Below are positions 48,405 to 60,744 of a DNA stretch of 64,000 nucleotides, in pieces; position 1 is the stretch's first letter; each line of letters opens with the position of its first letter. The stretch lies in the NCBI GenBank assembly GCA_031213475.1, contig JARUPZ010000003.1, positions 6,316,740 to 6,380,739 of the forward strand, written 5' to 3'. The stretch comes from Nereocystis luetkeana. Its lineage: Eukaryota > Sar > Phaeophyceae > Laminariales > Laminariaceae. The notes below the pieces were generated by a model, which saw only the letters and a list, made by a program, of their open reading frames with translations, was not told where the DNA came from and made no database searches. Both the position numbers and the translations under genes were made by a program.

Positions 48405-50116
48405 ATGCGCGCTTTCGCTATCCTGGCTACCATCTACGCTGCCACAGTCGGCGCCACGTCAGGTTAGTTCATATATGTCAACTCAGGTACAATGTAGGCA
48501 CAAACCGAGAGGAACAAATATATCTAGTTATAGTTGAAATATCATTGGTAAATACGCACTGGGGTGTCGGGTATGCTATCGCCGTGGTGATCCTGATGCC
48601 AATATGTTGTGATGGCGTGTATTGTATACTGGTAGAGTGGTATGGTGGGCAAGTAACTATACCAGTGTGTGTCCTCGCATTGCAGCAGCGAGGCTGCTTG
48701 TTTCCGCATGAAGTTGGATGTTTGCTATTGACCAATAATAGTGCAAACTTTATAATTTGTAGGCAACAGTATCTGTGTTAATATGGAAAATCACATAGTA
48801 GTTACGACTCTATATTGACAGTAAAAACACGAAGATTTTGTGCGCATCGTAGGTCTTATATACTAGGGTCTCCCGTATGCGTAGAACTGATAGATCCAAG
48901 CCACTCCGAACATTATACTAAGCTGTTGCGCGTAACGATGGCACACAGTACGCGTGCACATGTTGTACAGTGTTTTAACGTTTGTGTCCGGAAACCACTT
49001 ATCAGTGCAACATCTTGATTCTACTTTGGCCTACCTCTTTCCTAGAAAAAAGAAGGAGCGTTTTCTACTATAATATATTTACGAAGTGCCATAGATGGGA
49101 GGTTTCGGGCACCCATTGGTTGACGGAAATAGCCTCCAATGGCGTCGGCAAAGGAAATTTCTAACCCTCCGCAAAAGTCAGTCACTATTCGCAAAGTACA
49201 GATAAAAAACAGCACACGTGTGTATAAAGCCGGGTTGTTAATTATATTCCTTCATTGTCGAAGGTATCGACAAGTGCGTGGATATGCCTAGCAGAAAGTA
49301 GGGTACTTGCTGAGCAATATGAAAATCGTCGTATTTTTGTCTGATAGAGTGGTGAGTGCTGAACGCTGGTGATTTGTTTGAGCGCTTTGTGCGCACTCTG
49401 AACTATATACATATGGCTGGCCTATTCGCCGATAAACGCGATGCACGACAAGGGATTGGCAGGAATCCAAACCAGCCCTCGAAATCCCGACCAGCACGAA
49501 TAGGAGTCAGACGCTCGATACAACACGCGCGAAGAAAGTGGCAATTTTAATGCCCTCATGCCCACCAACCTGTACGTCGCACACTACCACCCCCATTGCA
49601 GCGCTGGTCGAGGCGGGTGACAGGACCTGGGTTAGCGTAGATGCTAATGGTTACGACACTCGTACATCCGGGAGTGGCTGCAGCCCGAAAGGCTGCGTAC
49701 CCGACAACACCCGCGACAACGATATCTGGGCAAACTCTCGTTGGTCTTGCAAGGGGGATATCCTCGGCAGCTCTTATAAGAACGACGGGTGCTGCATCAC
49801 TTATTCCTTCGAGGTAGCCCAAGACCTCGTCAGCATGAGTATCGCCTTCCATAAAGGGAACGAGAACACCCGGACCCTAGACGTGTTCGACAACGGCAAA
49901 CACCACAGCACCATCACCTCCAGCGGAAAGACGCTTGACTACCAGTACTTCGACCTCTACACCGACGAAACGAAGGACCTCAAGCTCTGCCTTGACGACC
50001 CCAAGTGGTACACGGACGTGTGGCTGAGCATCACCGAGGTACGTCGGGGGTGGGGTAAGGGTGTAGTATTCAGGCACGTTCGTACATATATGTGTCCAAT
50101 ACGTTTCACGAACTAG
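48405..50116 (+). CDS. Secreted discoidin/F5-8C-like protein, unit 3 (2 exons)
   Basis: Proposed join(48405..48462,49602..50116). The signal peptide MRAFAILATIYAATVGATS is one codon shorter than in the other units, a frame-keeping change. The donor is CAG|GTTAGT, the intron is 1139 bp, and the acceptor is CCCCCATTGCAG. The discoidin-like domain keeps all six cysteines, SRWSCKGD, IAFHKG and WLSITEV. It has about ten residue changes from unit 1 (for example Y55D, V79Y, D119G, N130K, N155K), mostly on charged or polar positions. Its 3' end differs: the stop used in units 1 and 2 is lost and the frame runs 19 codons further (...WGKGVVFRHVRTY...). Alternatively the strong donor GAG|GTACGT at 50038/50039 is used and the tail is intronic. 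That choice affects all three copies. Confidence 0.7.
48463..49601 (+). other. Intron 1, unit 3
   Basis: Begins GTTAGT and ends in the conserved CCCCCATTGCAG. It lacks element X, so it is an empty site for the unit 2 insertion. No conserved frame. Confidence 0.6.
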
Positions 50117-51725
50117 AATGACGTGCCGTCATGGTTAGGAACCTTCTCTAAGAAAACCTTGCGAGGCTATGCATAAATCTAGCACTGGCTACACGGTGAA
50201 CACCACTCCGGCGTAACCGGTTAGGAAACACAACAGCAACTTCTACTGATAATGTAAAATATGGTAACAGTGATCCTAGACAGCAGCACACTTATATGTT
50301 TCACAAGGTCTCCTTTGCAGTTGGGAACTACAACTACGTTCATATTTGTTTTGTGGAAACCTTGTCTAAATGCATTCATCTGCAAATCACTAAAATGATA
50401 CAAACGCCATTCGTTGTTATCGGGAAACTATATATCTATCCTAAGCAGGGCTTCATTTGATAGGTTACTATCGGTGAAATAATATATTGATATTTCATTT
50501 CAACTATGTTCCCCTCCCACCGCGGGAGTACACCGTTCGTTCTCAAATGAATACACCTGTTCACGTATGATCCTGATGCGATCGAGCCTGTCGATTGGCC
50601 TCGTCTGTGGGCTAGTGCAGTCGTCCATTGACGGACGATGCACAGTGCGCCCACTCGCGAAACGCGGCGTGCTTCTCTCAGTGTCAGGCGATATACGAAA
50701 CGTTGTATCGAAGACGTAGGTTTTGGGGGGGGCTACGCCTCCCAGGTGTACAGCTCTCTATCAGGGAAGCGTATTAGGCATCACACGCCGTTAGTTCCAA
50801 TGAAACAAAATGCTGCTTCCATTTGTAGTATTCTGATATGCAGCAGGACCGCAAGCTGTACATGTCGTTAACTTCATCACGATTGCCGACTATCATGTTT
50901 GTTGTATACAAACGTGTGTGCTGGAGATAATCTTGTTTGGTATGATGGCGAAGCCTCGAGTTGTACTGTGTTATATGGTGATGGGAACGCCTTAGCCAGC
51001 AATGTTTCAACTTCTAAAGCAATGTATTCATCTTCAGGCCAGTGTTGCTTGTGTGGGGTGTTCAACAGAGTGTATTGTTGGCATCTAGATGATACAGTAT
51101 CGTTTAGAGACAAAACCAACACCCGGGCAAACATCAGACGACCAACAATATAAATTGTATGGTACAGATCAATCAACACGGTCGTGAACTCCATTGAATC
51201 GTCTTACCCGAAAACGGTCAGGAAAGAGGTGTGAACATAACACGAACCGACTGTTGTCATACACTCGTTTTGCAATGGTACACGCCTGAACGTCACGGTG
51301 AACACTTGCTGGCGACATTATCTGCCATATTATTATTTTCAACTACAGTTGAGAAGTGCAGACAAACGGGATGTTGAAACCCTTGAAGAATACTGAAGGT
51401 TCAGGCTTAACAGCGAAGGGGGCAAACGGCTGTGATTTCGATAGACATACGCTATGCTCGCAGAGGTGGCCCTGAGCTAGGTATGTACTAACTGTGTGTT
51501 AATCAAGCTCACGTTACTCGCGATACGTGTCACTCGCGATACGGTCGAACATTGCCGAACCTTCGTAGGTATCCTGCGGCACTGCGACCTAGGTGAGGAA
51601 CAACTATTCGAGGGTTGCCTTTTCACACGTGCATGCACACACAAGTATCGTTGGTTTGCCGCTCACCTCAGCTATCACTGGTTTGTCGAGAGACTACGGC
51701 CTGTCGGGCGGAGGGCTGGAGGGGG
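50117..51725. other. Unit 3 spacer after exon 2, no gene recognised
   Basis: Counterpart of 14728-16635. Patchy similarity only. Confidence 0.4.
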
Positions 51726-51992
51726 TGGACGGGCTACGACAACGCCTCTCATCTTCCTTCGTGTGAACCATGTCATCTAGTGGTCGACCGTTCTTCGGCC
51801 GCCAATGTATTTACTCGAATACCACCCCTCTACATGCTCTTACAAACCTCGTTCCGCTTTTCAGGTGCAATTCTGGGTGGAGTAACACTCCCAACGATAT
51901 ATTCAAGGCCTGGACACTGTGAAGCTGCGACGCACTACGTGTTTCCAGTTCTTCCGTTCTACGTCGTTGTTTGGTGTCTTGCAGGAGCCTAA
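51726..51992 (+). other. Block P, unit 3
   Basis: Open frame WTGYDNASHLPSCEPCHLVV, then TSFRFSGAILGGVTLP, then a different hydrophobic end to 51992. Homologous to 16642 and 34491. Confidence 0.3.
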
Positions 51993-52084
51993 TATTAACA
52001 GTACCGTGAGCGTTCAGTATACTACAGTCTTGGGTATGACGTGCGATCCTGAACGACGAGGTGCACTCAACCGTCTACCTGGTT

Positions 52085-52380
52085 GTGAAAGGGCGTTTGT
52101 ACTGACCGGATTCGCAGGGCCATCAAATAGGCGCCGATTGGCCGTTTGATAAAGAGAATCACCACGGCGAGGTCCGGGCTAGTACTCTCGATCTTGGCAA
52201 CAAGCGCTGACATATTCATTTGGTGTTTTCAGCTCTAGCAAACGAGTCCGAAGTGTATTGTTGTGGCCTATCGAGCAACGGTCTGGCAATAATTTAGGAG
52301 TCGAAGTGTATGGAGACACCGCGGGTTTGTTGCAATAGGTTGAGATGACTACGGTCGAACAACGGGGGCGAAATCGCTGC
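52085..52380 (+). pseudogene. Broken relative of the 34876 frame
   Basis: Aligned by 'ggagtcgaagtgtatgga' and 'gccgattggccgtttgat'. It has stops and deletions relative to unit 2. Confidence 0.2.
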
Positions 52381-52753
52381 CGAGTGTGTATTTGGATTGT
52401 GTCACCACGTCTCGGTGTAAAGGGGGACCCCGCCGGGTAAACGGTTGGATGTTATCGACAGCATCGGCATTGTGATGCTCATGCATATGAGGCTTAATTA
52501 CAAACAAACCAATACTCGCATCCACACACGTTCGTTCCAGCGGCTTTGTCCGTGAGGAAGGCTTTGATTCATTTGGAATAGTGGCTAACACAGCCTTAAA
52601 GACATATATTGGCTTCACCCCTTCAAGAGAGCAGTCCTGGTTTTGTGGAATAACTTCTTTAAACTTGAATCATTTCCCCACACAAGGGACAGCAGTCATA
52701 TTCGGGTAAGGGCCGGAGCTAAGACACCTGGTCTCATGGTCGCGTGATCTTGA

Positions 52754-52972
52754 GATGGCTCCGGTTTCATGAAACCGTACCCGTTCCGTACGATCCTCGT
52801 GCTCACTACTTGGAGAGCTGCAGTCATACTCTTAGCTCATTCCGGAGGACCAGGTTTCGTTGGATCTGTCCCCCCCGACTCCGACTGGCCCCGTGAACTA
52901 GACTCTACCGTTTGTTTATTATTCTCCGCTATTCCCGCCGTGATGATACCAACGGTGCCTCGGACATTATAA
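52754..52972 (+). other. Block Q, unit 3
   Basis: Very close to unit 1 over TTWRAAVILLAHSGGPGFVG and SDWPRELDST, with a hydrophobic tail and TAA at the matching site. One codon fewer in the tail than unit 1. Here an ATG (52769) opens the frame, which the other copies lack. Confidence 0.35.
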
Positions 52973-54651
52973 GGACATGCCTTCTTGGGTCAAATAATCG
53001 ACACCGTCGTGGCCTCTGAAAGCAGAAGAAAAACACTTGAGAGTGAACACTTGGTAGCTGGAATATCCACTCATGACGTATCTTCAACTTTGTTGTGTCT
53101 CCACAACAATGTCGAGATCGACGTCGGGCTAAAACACTACCTATTTTTGTAAGTTCATCCTAGCGTACCAACATTGTTGTACAATCGCAGTGCCTAAATG
53201 AGATACTTTGAAGTTCCCATATATAATATATGAGAAACTTGACGGTGTACTGGTAACACGCAACGATCAAGATACATCAAGTTCTAACTTACTTCCCAGT
53301 CCCATACATTGCAACGCTCCACAGAGAACACCACGTACAACTGTCTCTTTAAATGATGCCTACCCCCCCAAAAGCTTAATTACTGTCGACGATTGAGCAC
53401 CGTTCGCTAGGCACTGATACTTTTGCTGATTTTTTTTTGTCAATGTAGTTCTCGTGCCGCTGCTGTAAATTTTCAATACCTGACCTCTGCAGTATAGTGT
53501 TATCTTATCGCCGCTGTTGGTTGTCTCTCCCACCATAAATGCACATGTCTCCCATGATTGTCTCTGTGATTCCACAACGTTGCATGGAATCATCAGTGCG
53601 ATGATACAACGATCTACGAACGACGAAATACATCCTACCCTGCTACCCGTCACCGTTGAGGTCTTGCCTGCGTTAGTTTAGTCTTGTTCAGATGATTGCA
53701 CGGCACGTCGAGGCCTTAGAGTTCTGCGCAGCTGCAAGTATTAAATATATATATATATATATTTGGGTACATCATTTTGTTTAGGGGGTGCATGTACGTC
53801 ACGATCCTTGGCTAAATATCTCGTCTTATGTGTTTAGTCATCTTCAACCTTTCAAAGGCGCCTTATCACCGTAGATATGGGTGGGTACACAGCATTTCGA
53901 AGCGATCGTCATCTGCGCGATATAACTGTAATCTACTGTTTTGGCATTTTTTTCGAATTAATGTATCCTTGAGACTCACGGGGATTCAGTTTTTTAAGCC
54001 CGTCGTACGCTTGAGACCCACGATGACTGTGTCCATTCAATGAACTTTGTCGTACTCGTGGACTCGGTAAAAAAAAAATGACTGGTGTTCGCCAGTTAGT
54101 TGACGATTGAGTCCCGATGGCTAGGCACTGGTACTTTGCCGACAGTTCTGTTGGCAGTAAGTACGTCGAATATAGTTATCGTGTCGCGCCTGCGAGTGTT
54201 CATTTCTACACAAAATTAACCTGACCTCTGTAGTATAGTGCTATGGTACCGCTGCTGCCTTTTTGCGCTTCTACCATAGATTCAAATATCGCGAATGTTT
54301 CTGGCCCACGTCCTCGAGATAGTATTTAATGCCCCTGCTTGTTAACCATTTTTTCAAGCGCGACCAATTCCTGACATATCTCATACCTCGGTCCACAACC
54401 TGTGTTAAATGCCCACACCGAGGTAACAGCACATACATCAACACTAGTCATTCTCCACAATTCATATACTACAAAAACGTGATACAATTGTTGAAACAAT
54501 CACTTGACTTGCGAGAATCAAACTAACGCCTTCAAGTGCTCGATTCGAGCATCTTCCCCATCTTACTTTTCACATGTTATCAAGTATCTGCTATATTCTT
54601 GTCGTGGTGCTCACGGCATTCCGCATACACATAAGATGCAGCACAACATAG
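52973..54651. other. Unit 3 spacer, no gene recognised
   Basis: Counterpart of 17999-19445, rearranged: the string 'gacgattgag...gctaggcactg' occurs twice (near 53390 and 54100). A short (TA)n lies at 53742-53762. A degraded tRNA-like T-arm lies at about 54505-54580. Confidence 0.4.
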
Positions 54652-54792
54652 AGCGAGAAAGTGATCACAGATGACGGACGTCAGCATCCGAGAACGCAGG
54701 TTTTGTAAGACACAAAAATACACCACAGACCCGCGACACCCGCCTGGTGTGGCCCACCGCTACGTCTGCTGCCAGTCGCGGTTGTAGTCTAG
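54652..54792 (+). pseudogene. Block R, unit 3, with stop
   Basis: Same frame as units 1 and 2 (DDGRQHPRTQVL, then HRPATPAWCGPPLRLLPV) but with TAA at 54706-54708. Confidence 0.25.
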
Positions 54793-56645
54793 TTCGTTAT
54801 CCTTGCATGTGGTCTGGGATGACAATATTTCTGGGATGAGCTTTGGGCGATAAACACAATGGCGTCGAAGATACAATGACAACTGAGGTACAGATATTTA
54901 ATTTCTGCGAGGTCCTTACGTGTGCATTGGCCTTGTGCGTAGATCATCGTGTGCGTAAGTCTATCGCACATGGATCAGTGGCAACGACAGAGAGGTAGAT
55001 GGGGGCTTACGGACCGCAGCCTCCTATCAACACAACCAGCGACTGTACTACAATGCATAGAGGTGTGTCGCACAGGCATGACGTATAATGCGGCAACGTT
55101 GTAACGTTGGGCTCGGTGCAATTAGTTTGTTGTCTACCTCGGGTATGTCTGGGCTGTGTGTCCACGAGGGCCAAGGCCAAGAACATAACAGACACGTATT
55201 GCCTGAAGATTCGTACCTGGTACTAAAACCAGGGAAATCGCCATATCCCCTTCCGCCGAACATCTCTTTGAGCGCTTGCGATAACCCACAGTACACGGAT
55301 CGCGCCTGGGCCTCGATCAATGTCATACGGCCGGCCTTCTCGTGTTGACTAGCTGGCTTGTTGTAGGGTGTTCGTACGAAACGATATTATCCCAAAGCAT
55401 TACCTTTTCGCAAAACATTAGTATTGCAAGGTTTTTAATCGGAGTATGGGGGAGTTCCCAGGAGATGCCGCACACTGGGATGCGACCGGGAAATCGTCCA
55501 ATTGTCAAGAGCGCTAATCGTAGTCGATGAATCGTTTCGAAAGAACAAAGACATGTATACCTGCCTTAATTAGCGATTTTACCACCATGACCATTTCCTG
55601 GAGCGAATGCGTGTTTTGAACATGACGACGCCGAAAACGTATGGGTTCATCACGAAATGCACGAAGCCACCGCCGTGAAAGATAGTACCTGGTATAATTT
55701 AGTGAGACCGGTTTGGAAAACCAACATGGAGTTTTGTGTCCCTAGCTTTAATAGACCAAAACTAAAATAGCGAGACCAAGCACGGGGCCGCTATCGACCG
55801 AAGGACAGGCAGCTTGATCGTGCCGCCGCCCGATGCTAACGAGAGACCGCGGATGGGAACCACGGGTATTGCGTTTCTATGCTGCATCATTCTGGCGTGT
55901 TTTTCAAGGAACGATCGCTACCCCATATCGAGATAGCTATATATCCGCAACGTCAACGAAGATGCTCCGAAGAGACCACAGTTCCAGCTGCCGCGACAGC
56001 AGCATCCCGCTGTTCCTGGCGTGGGCTTTCCCACTCAAGTTATTCTTTAGGCTCCAGGACCAGTGCTATATGCACAAATTGTATGTTATACAATGATGGG
56101 GCAGTGACGCTGTTGTTCCTGTGAGGTACTCTGAGAAATAGCATGCTACTCGCAGACGACACGGCAGTAACGCACTATATTATCTCTTGTGCGCTATACG
56201 ACAACATAATATCAAGATGGCGGTGGTGCTGGTGTAGCGCATTGGAGCCTAATCAACCTTCTCTTTTTCAGTCGAGACTTGTGACCGAACAACAACCATA
56301 ACTGCATTCAGAGCGAAACATGTATTTTTGTATACATACAACGGCGACTAGTGAAACGATACCACCGACTACTATCTTACGACGCACACAAGTTGACGAC
56401 AATGCTGCGCCAGATTTAAGGGGCATCTGTGAGCGTAGGGTTGATTTTTACTGGATGTGTCGTCCGATGGCCTCCTTGTGCCGTGCGTGCGTGCTCCCAT
56501 TTCATGGATACTCTTTCCAACCTGGGCGTAATGACCCATTGACTTGCCTGCCGGAGTAATATTCATTGCTTGTTATTGATCGGGCTAAGTACTGGGGCAG
56601 AGACGGGGGGAGACGGCACGGTCTTGCTTTTACGTTTTTACGTGC
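54793..56645. other. Unit 3 spacer, no gene recognised
   Basis: Counterpart of 19641-21460. TACCTGGTA at 55214 and 55686. Confidence 0.4.
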
Positions 56646-56900
56646 CTTGGGCTCACAACCTTGTACTTGCCTTGCTCAGCGTGGTCGTGTGTGACGGGGC
56701 ACTCCGTGAAACTGACAACATATTTCCGATTCTGTGACCGCAGCGCGCGCGCCACGGGGCTACGGCTCGTGCTCGAGCGAGAACTCGGGCGCACGCGTCC
56801 TCGACGATTCGCGGTCGACAGATCCCTGTTGGGACGATATCGACCTGGCAGCGACGAAGCTAAAACGCGCCGCCGAGCAACACAAAGGTAATTCTACTTT
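56646..56900 (+). pseudogene. Block S, unit 3: frameshifted
   Basis: The frame LVLALLSVVVCDGAL ends at a TGA (about 56738). The GC-rich polar part continues in another frame (DDSRSTDPCWDDIDLAATK). There is no ATG at the expected start. A CAAAG|GTAATT donor-like site follows. Confidence 0.3.
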
Positions 56901-57507
56901 GTCGTCCCCAGTGCGTGCAAGCGCGTGTCTGGGATTGGACACAATGTGGTGGATCGGGAGCATACAGGTCATGAGGTTTAGGGTCACGATGATGCAATCA
57001 GCTCAGGCATGTGCAATTCAAAGGATCGCCGTTTACAGTCCGCATCAGATAAAGTAGGATTACAACATATATATTATGCCTCCAACAAGCAAAAAATCAT
57101 GGAACGCAAGACCACCCTCGAGTCTGGCCACGATACAACCGAGTCGAGACGTACGCTCGCACGTGTCCCAGAGAAGTAGAGCGTGCTTCTAATGCTGGGA
57201 GGAGGAAGGTCTCCCAAGCCTGTAGATAAAATACAAATTGTTTTGTGCCCTAGGTCAAGAGCAATGGCCACGGCAACACATCGGACCGCCGAAAGGTGTG
57301 GTAATCCACCAATGGTCGGTGAGGGGCTGTAAATGACGCGGCCCCTTCTGCTACAATACCTCAAGTCGTCGTTACTCCTGAAACGGTCCAAAACTGTAAC
57401 GCCTATATATACGTAAAAACTCATGATATATTCATTTTTGGTTAGACTGCTGCTCTGCCGTGTCATCATTGTAGCTTTCTGACATTTGTTTCCTCTGAAT
57501 GTATGAG

Positions 57508-57838
57508 GCGTCCCCGGTGGTTTGGTAGCCGGTCCGCGTGGCGATCAGGGTCAATTTCGTGGGTTGAAGTCTCACCGAGTGCATGCTCGACGGGAGTTTT
57601 TCTTGCATAAAGTAATTGGTTAGCGTATAGCGCGAGAGCGTGACTGAGCTAAATCGATGACAATCGACTAGCAGTGGGAATGCCGAACCCTATGCACGAC
57701 AAACAATAAAAAACACGTACCGGGACGGAGAAGGGACGACACCTGTGACCACGGCTTGTCCAAAAGATCGCCGAGGGTAAAACCTCCTTCGAGCTAGGGT
57801 GGAAAGTAAAAGTGATGTAAAAAACAATCTAAAACTAA
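57508..57838 (+). mobile_element. tRNA-derived SINE-like element, copy 2
   Basis: Head GCGTCCCCGGTGGTTTGGTA, with B-box-like GGTTGAAGTCTCACC. The body has GCACGACAAACAATAAA and ACCACGGCTTGTCC, with an A-rich 3' end. Unit 2 (about 40228) and unit 1 (about 22275) read across the site without it, so insertion followed unit duplication or was lost in both. Confidence 0.75.
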
Positions 57839-58339
57839 GTATACGGTGAAAACACAACGCGTATCAAACGCCAAGAGGGCGGCCGCCGATTTGTTTCTGG
57901 TGCGTATCTTGCTTCAACGGCCAACAGCATGCTGGTTCCAACTGTGGCTCGCGCAGTATTGTATACATTCACGTGGCCACCAAAAACAAATGCTTTGTCG
58001 GCTGCTTGTTATAAAGCGCCGGACCATATAGATCGCAATCGCAATACAGAATCGACAAAAAACCGGAAAAGTAAGATATCTTTCATTAGTCTTGGAGTTC
58101 CTCAGTTCAGGCGATTAGTTGCCCCCACCTTGTTCTACCACTCGTATATTGGATAGGTCGGATAGGGCAAGTAACAATTCCGAGCGCCCTACTTCAAGTA
58201 CGAACAAGTTCTTCATTTCGTAGTGGCATGAGCGTAGCGTCCAAGAAGACTCTTGCCCAAATATGCCGTCGGTAGGTACGTTTGAGCCATTCCACCAATT
58301 TCTATTTTATGCTGCAATTGGGTCAATAGCTCAAATGTA

Positions 58340-59035
58340 CCTGATCACAACCACATATGTAGTTGGATAAGGAAAGTAGGAGTGGAATATGCACACGAGG
58401 GTGACGCAAGAGAGCAGTTCTAATGACCGAAAACGCAGGTACAAATTATGTAATCAAGTTGGTATCAGAGGTGTAGGCGACTTGAGCGTGTTGAGCAACT
58501 ACGACAGTAATCGCTTCTTCAACGAACCGAAGCAACAGGAGACGCATGTCGTGCGACACCTAACTCTTCGACCACGAACGGAAACCTTTCGCGGGCGCCC
58601 AAACTCACTACGACAGCAACTCCTCAAGAAAAAACGTGTTCAACGAAGACCAGCAGTAGGCCCGGGGCCTGCCTGAAACGCTAACACCTCGAAGCGACGG
58701 GAGTAGTAGCAGAAATTTCCTCCCAAACGCGAATGCCACAATTAATACTATCAAGGAAATCAGCCCCCTGGTAAACACCCAAAGTAGCTCGAAGAAAACA
58801 GGACCCTTCGCTGTCCGCGGCACCAAAAAAGGATGCAGGAAAATCAGTTAGATCTCGGCACACGGTAAGGCATTAGCTTGTTGAAGGCGATGCAAAACCC
58901 GACATTCTTCTTGGGTGAAGGAACCACGAAAAACAATGAACCAGTCCGTCCCCCCCGCTTGAACGCAAAGGACCCGCTGGCATACGTGCAAGTACACGCA
59001 CAACGGATGTTTGCGGGAAGTAGTATATAGAACAA
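58340..59035. other. Unit 3-specific sequence, no gene recognised
   Basis: About 700 bp unlike units 1 and 2 at this place. One frame (58389-58676) is Arg/Asn-rich with no family likeness. Confidence 0.4.
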
Positions 59036-59039
59036 CTTA

Positions 59040-60150
59040 CTTATATCTCACGTGCCGGTAGGTGCACTCCTGGCCTCTCAGAGCTCCCTCTTCGGAACCG
59101 CCTCCCTACATTACTTGGCGGACGTGTCCAGCTGTTTTTATTATCTCCATCTCTTTATCTTCTTTCGTGTCGGGTACGTTCGTGTTCTCCGAGCACGGCA
59201 CAGTGGGTGTGTCCAGCGCCGTCGTGGATGCCAACGGTTGCTGGCGGGTAGAGGGGGGGCTGTATGGAGCGCGGTCATCGCTTTCGTTCCTAGGCGCCGC
59301 TTGTGCCTCGAGATTCATGACGGGGTGTGTCTGGCCTCTATTTGTGAATCTTTATGGGGTATGTACGAGTATTCAAGGGTCGTTCGGGATTGCAACATAA
59401 TTTTTCAAGCGGTGATTAATTTTCTGTCCACGCTGAGGTTGAAACAGAGACCCGCGCGGTCTGAGCACTAACATTGTCGAGCTGGCGAACGACGGCCACG
59501 ATGGGCACAGGGCTTTACGCCAGGCGTGTGTCGGAGCTGACTGTGACAGAGAATAAGGTAAGTCTTACCTGAACCTAACCGATGACGAGGTGGTCGCGAG
59601 AAAGGCGGGCGGTGCAGGAGTCTGAGAAAGAAGCTCAGCTGTTTTTGTTTTGGTGTTTTTCGACCGGTGTATAGTGTATTTATCAGGCAGAAACCAATTG
59701 CATGAGGGGACGGGGATATCTTTGTTCCTTTTCAAGAAGTTATAATATATATTTGGTTGGTTGTTTGTGGTGCTGCCGTGCCGTGCTGTGGCTCGTCTTA
59801 CGTAAGTACAGATAGCGTATAAAAACCATACAATTCGCACCCCACCTGTGGGGTATGTACGTGCATCCGGCATGTAAGCGAGCGTATGTCGAACACGAGC
59901 TGTTCGTGTGTAGCGTCCGAGCTGTTGTTTTCCTGGGGCATGGCGGCGGGACTCTTGACATTACCAAGTCGCCAGTTGGCAATTCCAATACTTCTATATT
60001 TTAATTTTAATCAACCCTGAAACTACTAATTCCAATTATCGACCTCTTTGCGATTCGCACTATTTATCGTACTCGTTTATTTTCTGGGCGAGCGTCGCGA
60101 GAGGCGTAGGCCGCACGCGGAGCAAAGTGCCTTGAATATAATTCACATCT
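59040..60150 (+). mobile_element. Element J, copy 2
   Basis: GGTGCACTCCTGGCCTCTCA start, GTAGAGGGGGGG in the middle, GTGGTCGCGAGAAAGG later, and a less perfect end hairpin (GAGAGGCGTAGGCCGCACGC). Confidence 0.6.
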
Positions 60151-60270
60151 TGCTAATGTGTTAGATTGAGGGCATGAGGGCTTTGGTATTCATCGAAGAC
60201 CGACCTCGAAAATACAAGCTTTCAAGTTCATGACAGGGGCTTATATTCATTCACAGTTTGAGGTAGATCC

Positions 60271-60575
60271 GCGTCCCCGGTGGCTTGGTAGGCGGTCCGC
60301 GTGCCTATCGAGATAAATTTTGGTGGGTTCAAGTCCCACCGAGTGCATGCTCGCAAGGTCTTTTTCTTGCGTGAAATATATTGATTAGCTACATTATTAG
60401 GTGAAACTCTTCGACGAGTGGAAATGCTGAACCCTACACGCGACAAACAAAACAATGCACGTGCCGGGGGGGAGGGAAGGGTAGCGACCACGGCTTGTCC
60501 AGAAGGTCGTCGAGGATAAATGCTCCTACGAGTTAGGTTGTAAAGTGAAAGTAATGATAAAAACAAAACAAAAAG
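60271..60575 (+). mobile_element. tRNA-derived SINE-like element, copy 3
   Basis: The best head: A-box TGGCTTGGTAGG (60281-60292) and B-box GGTTCAAGTCC (60326-60336) within a perfect 5-bp T-stem. The tail is A-rich (AAAAACAAAACAAAAA). Flanks GTTTGAGGTAGAT and GGTGAGATACGGT both align to a single stretch of the empty site in unit 2 (about 41878), suggesting an imperfect target-site duplication. Confidence 0.75.
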
Positions 60576-60744
60576 GTGAGATACGGTGCAATATACAACA
60601 CATGACTACATGTATCGTACATAGATTCAGCAAGAAACCTGATCCACCGTATGCGTGCCAGAAAATATGTCGTAAAACGTTTTTTTGTCAAACTGATATC
60701 GACACAGAGTTTTACCTGAGGAATCTTGTAGCGCATGTGTATTT

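Noticed and set aside
60271-60345. Functional tRNA gene at the SINE head
   Set aside because: Good T-arm and A-box, but the acceptor stem pairs poorly (GTCCCCG against CGAGTGC) and the element has a body and tail typical of a SINE.
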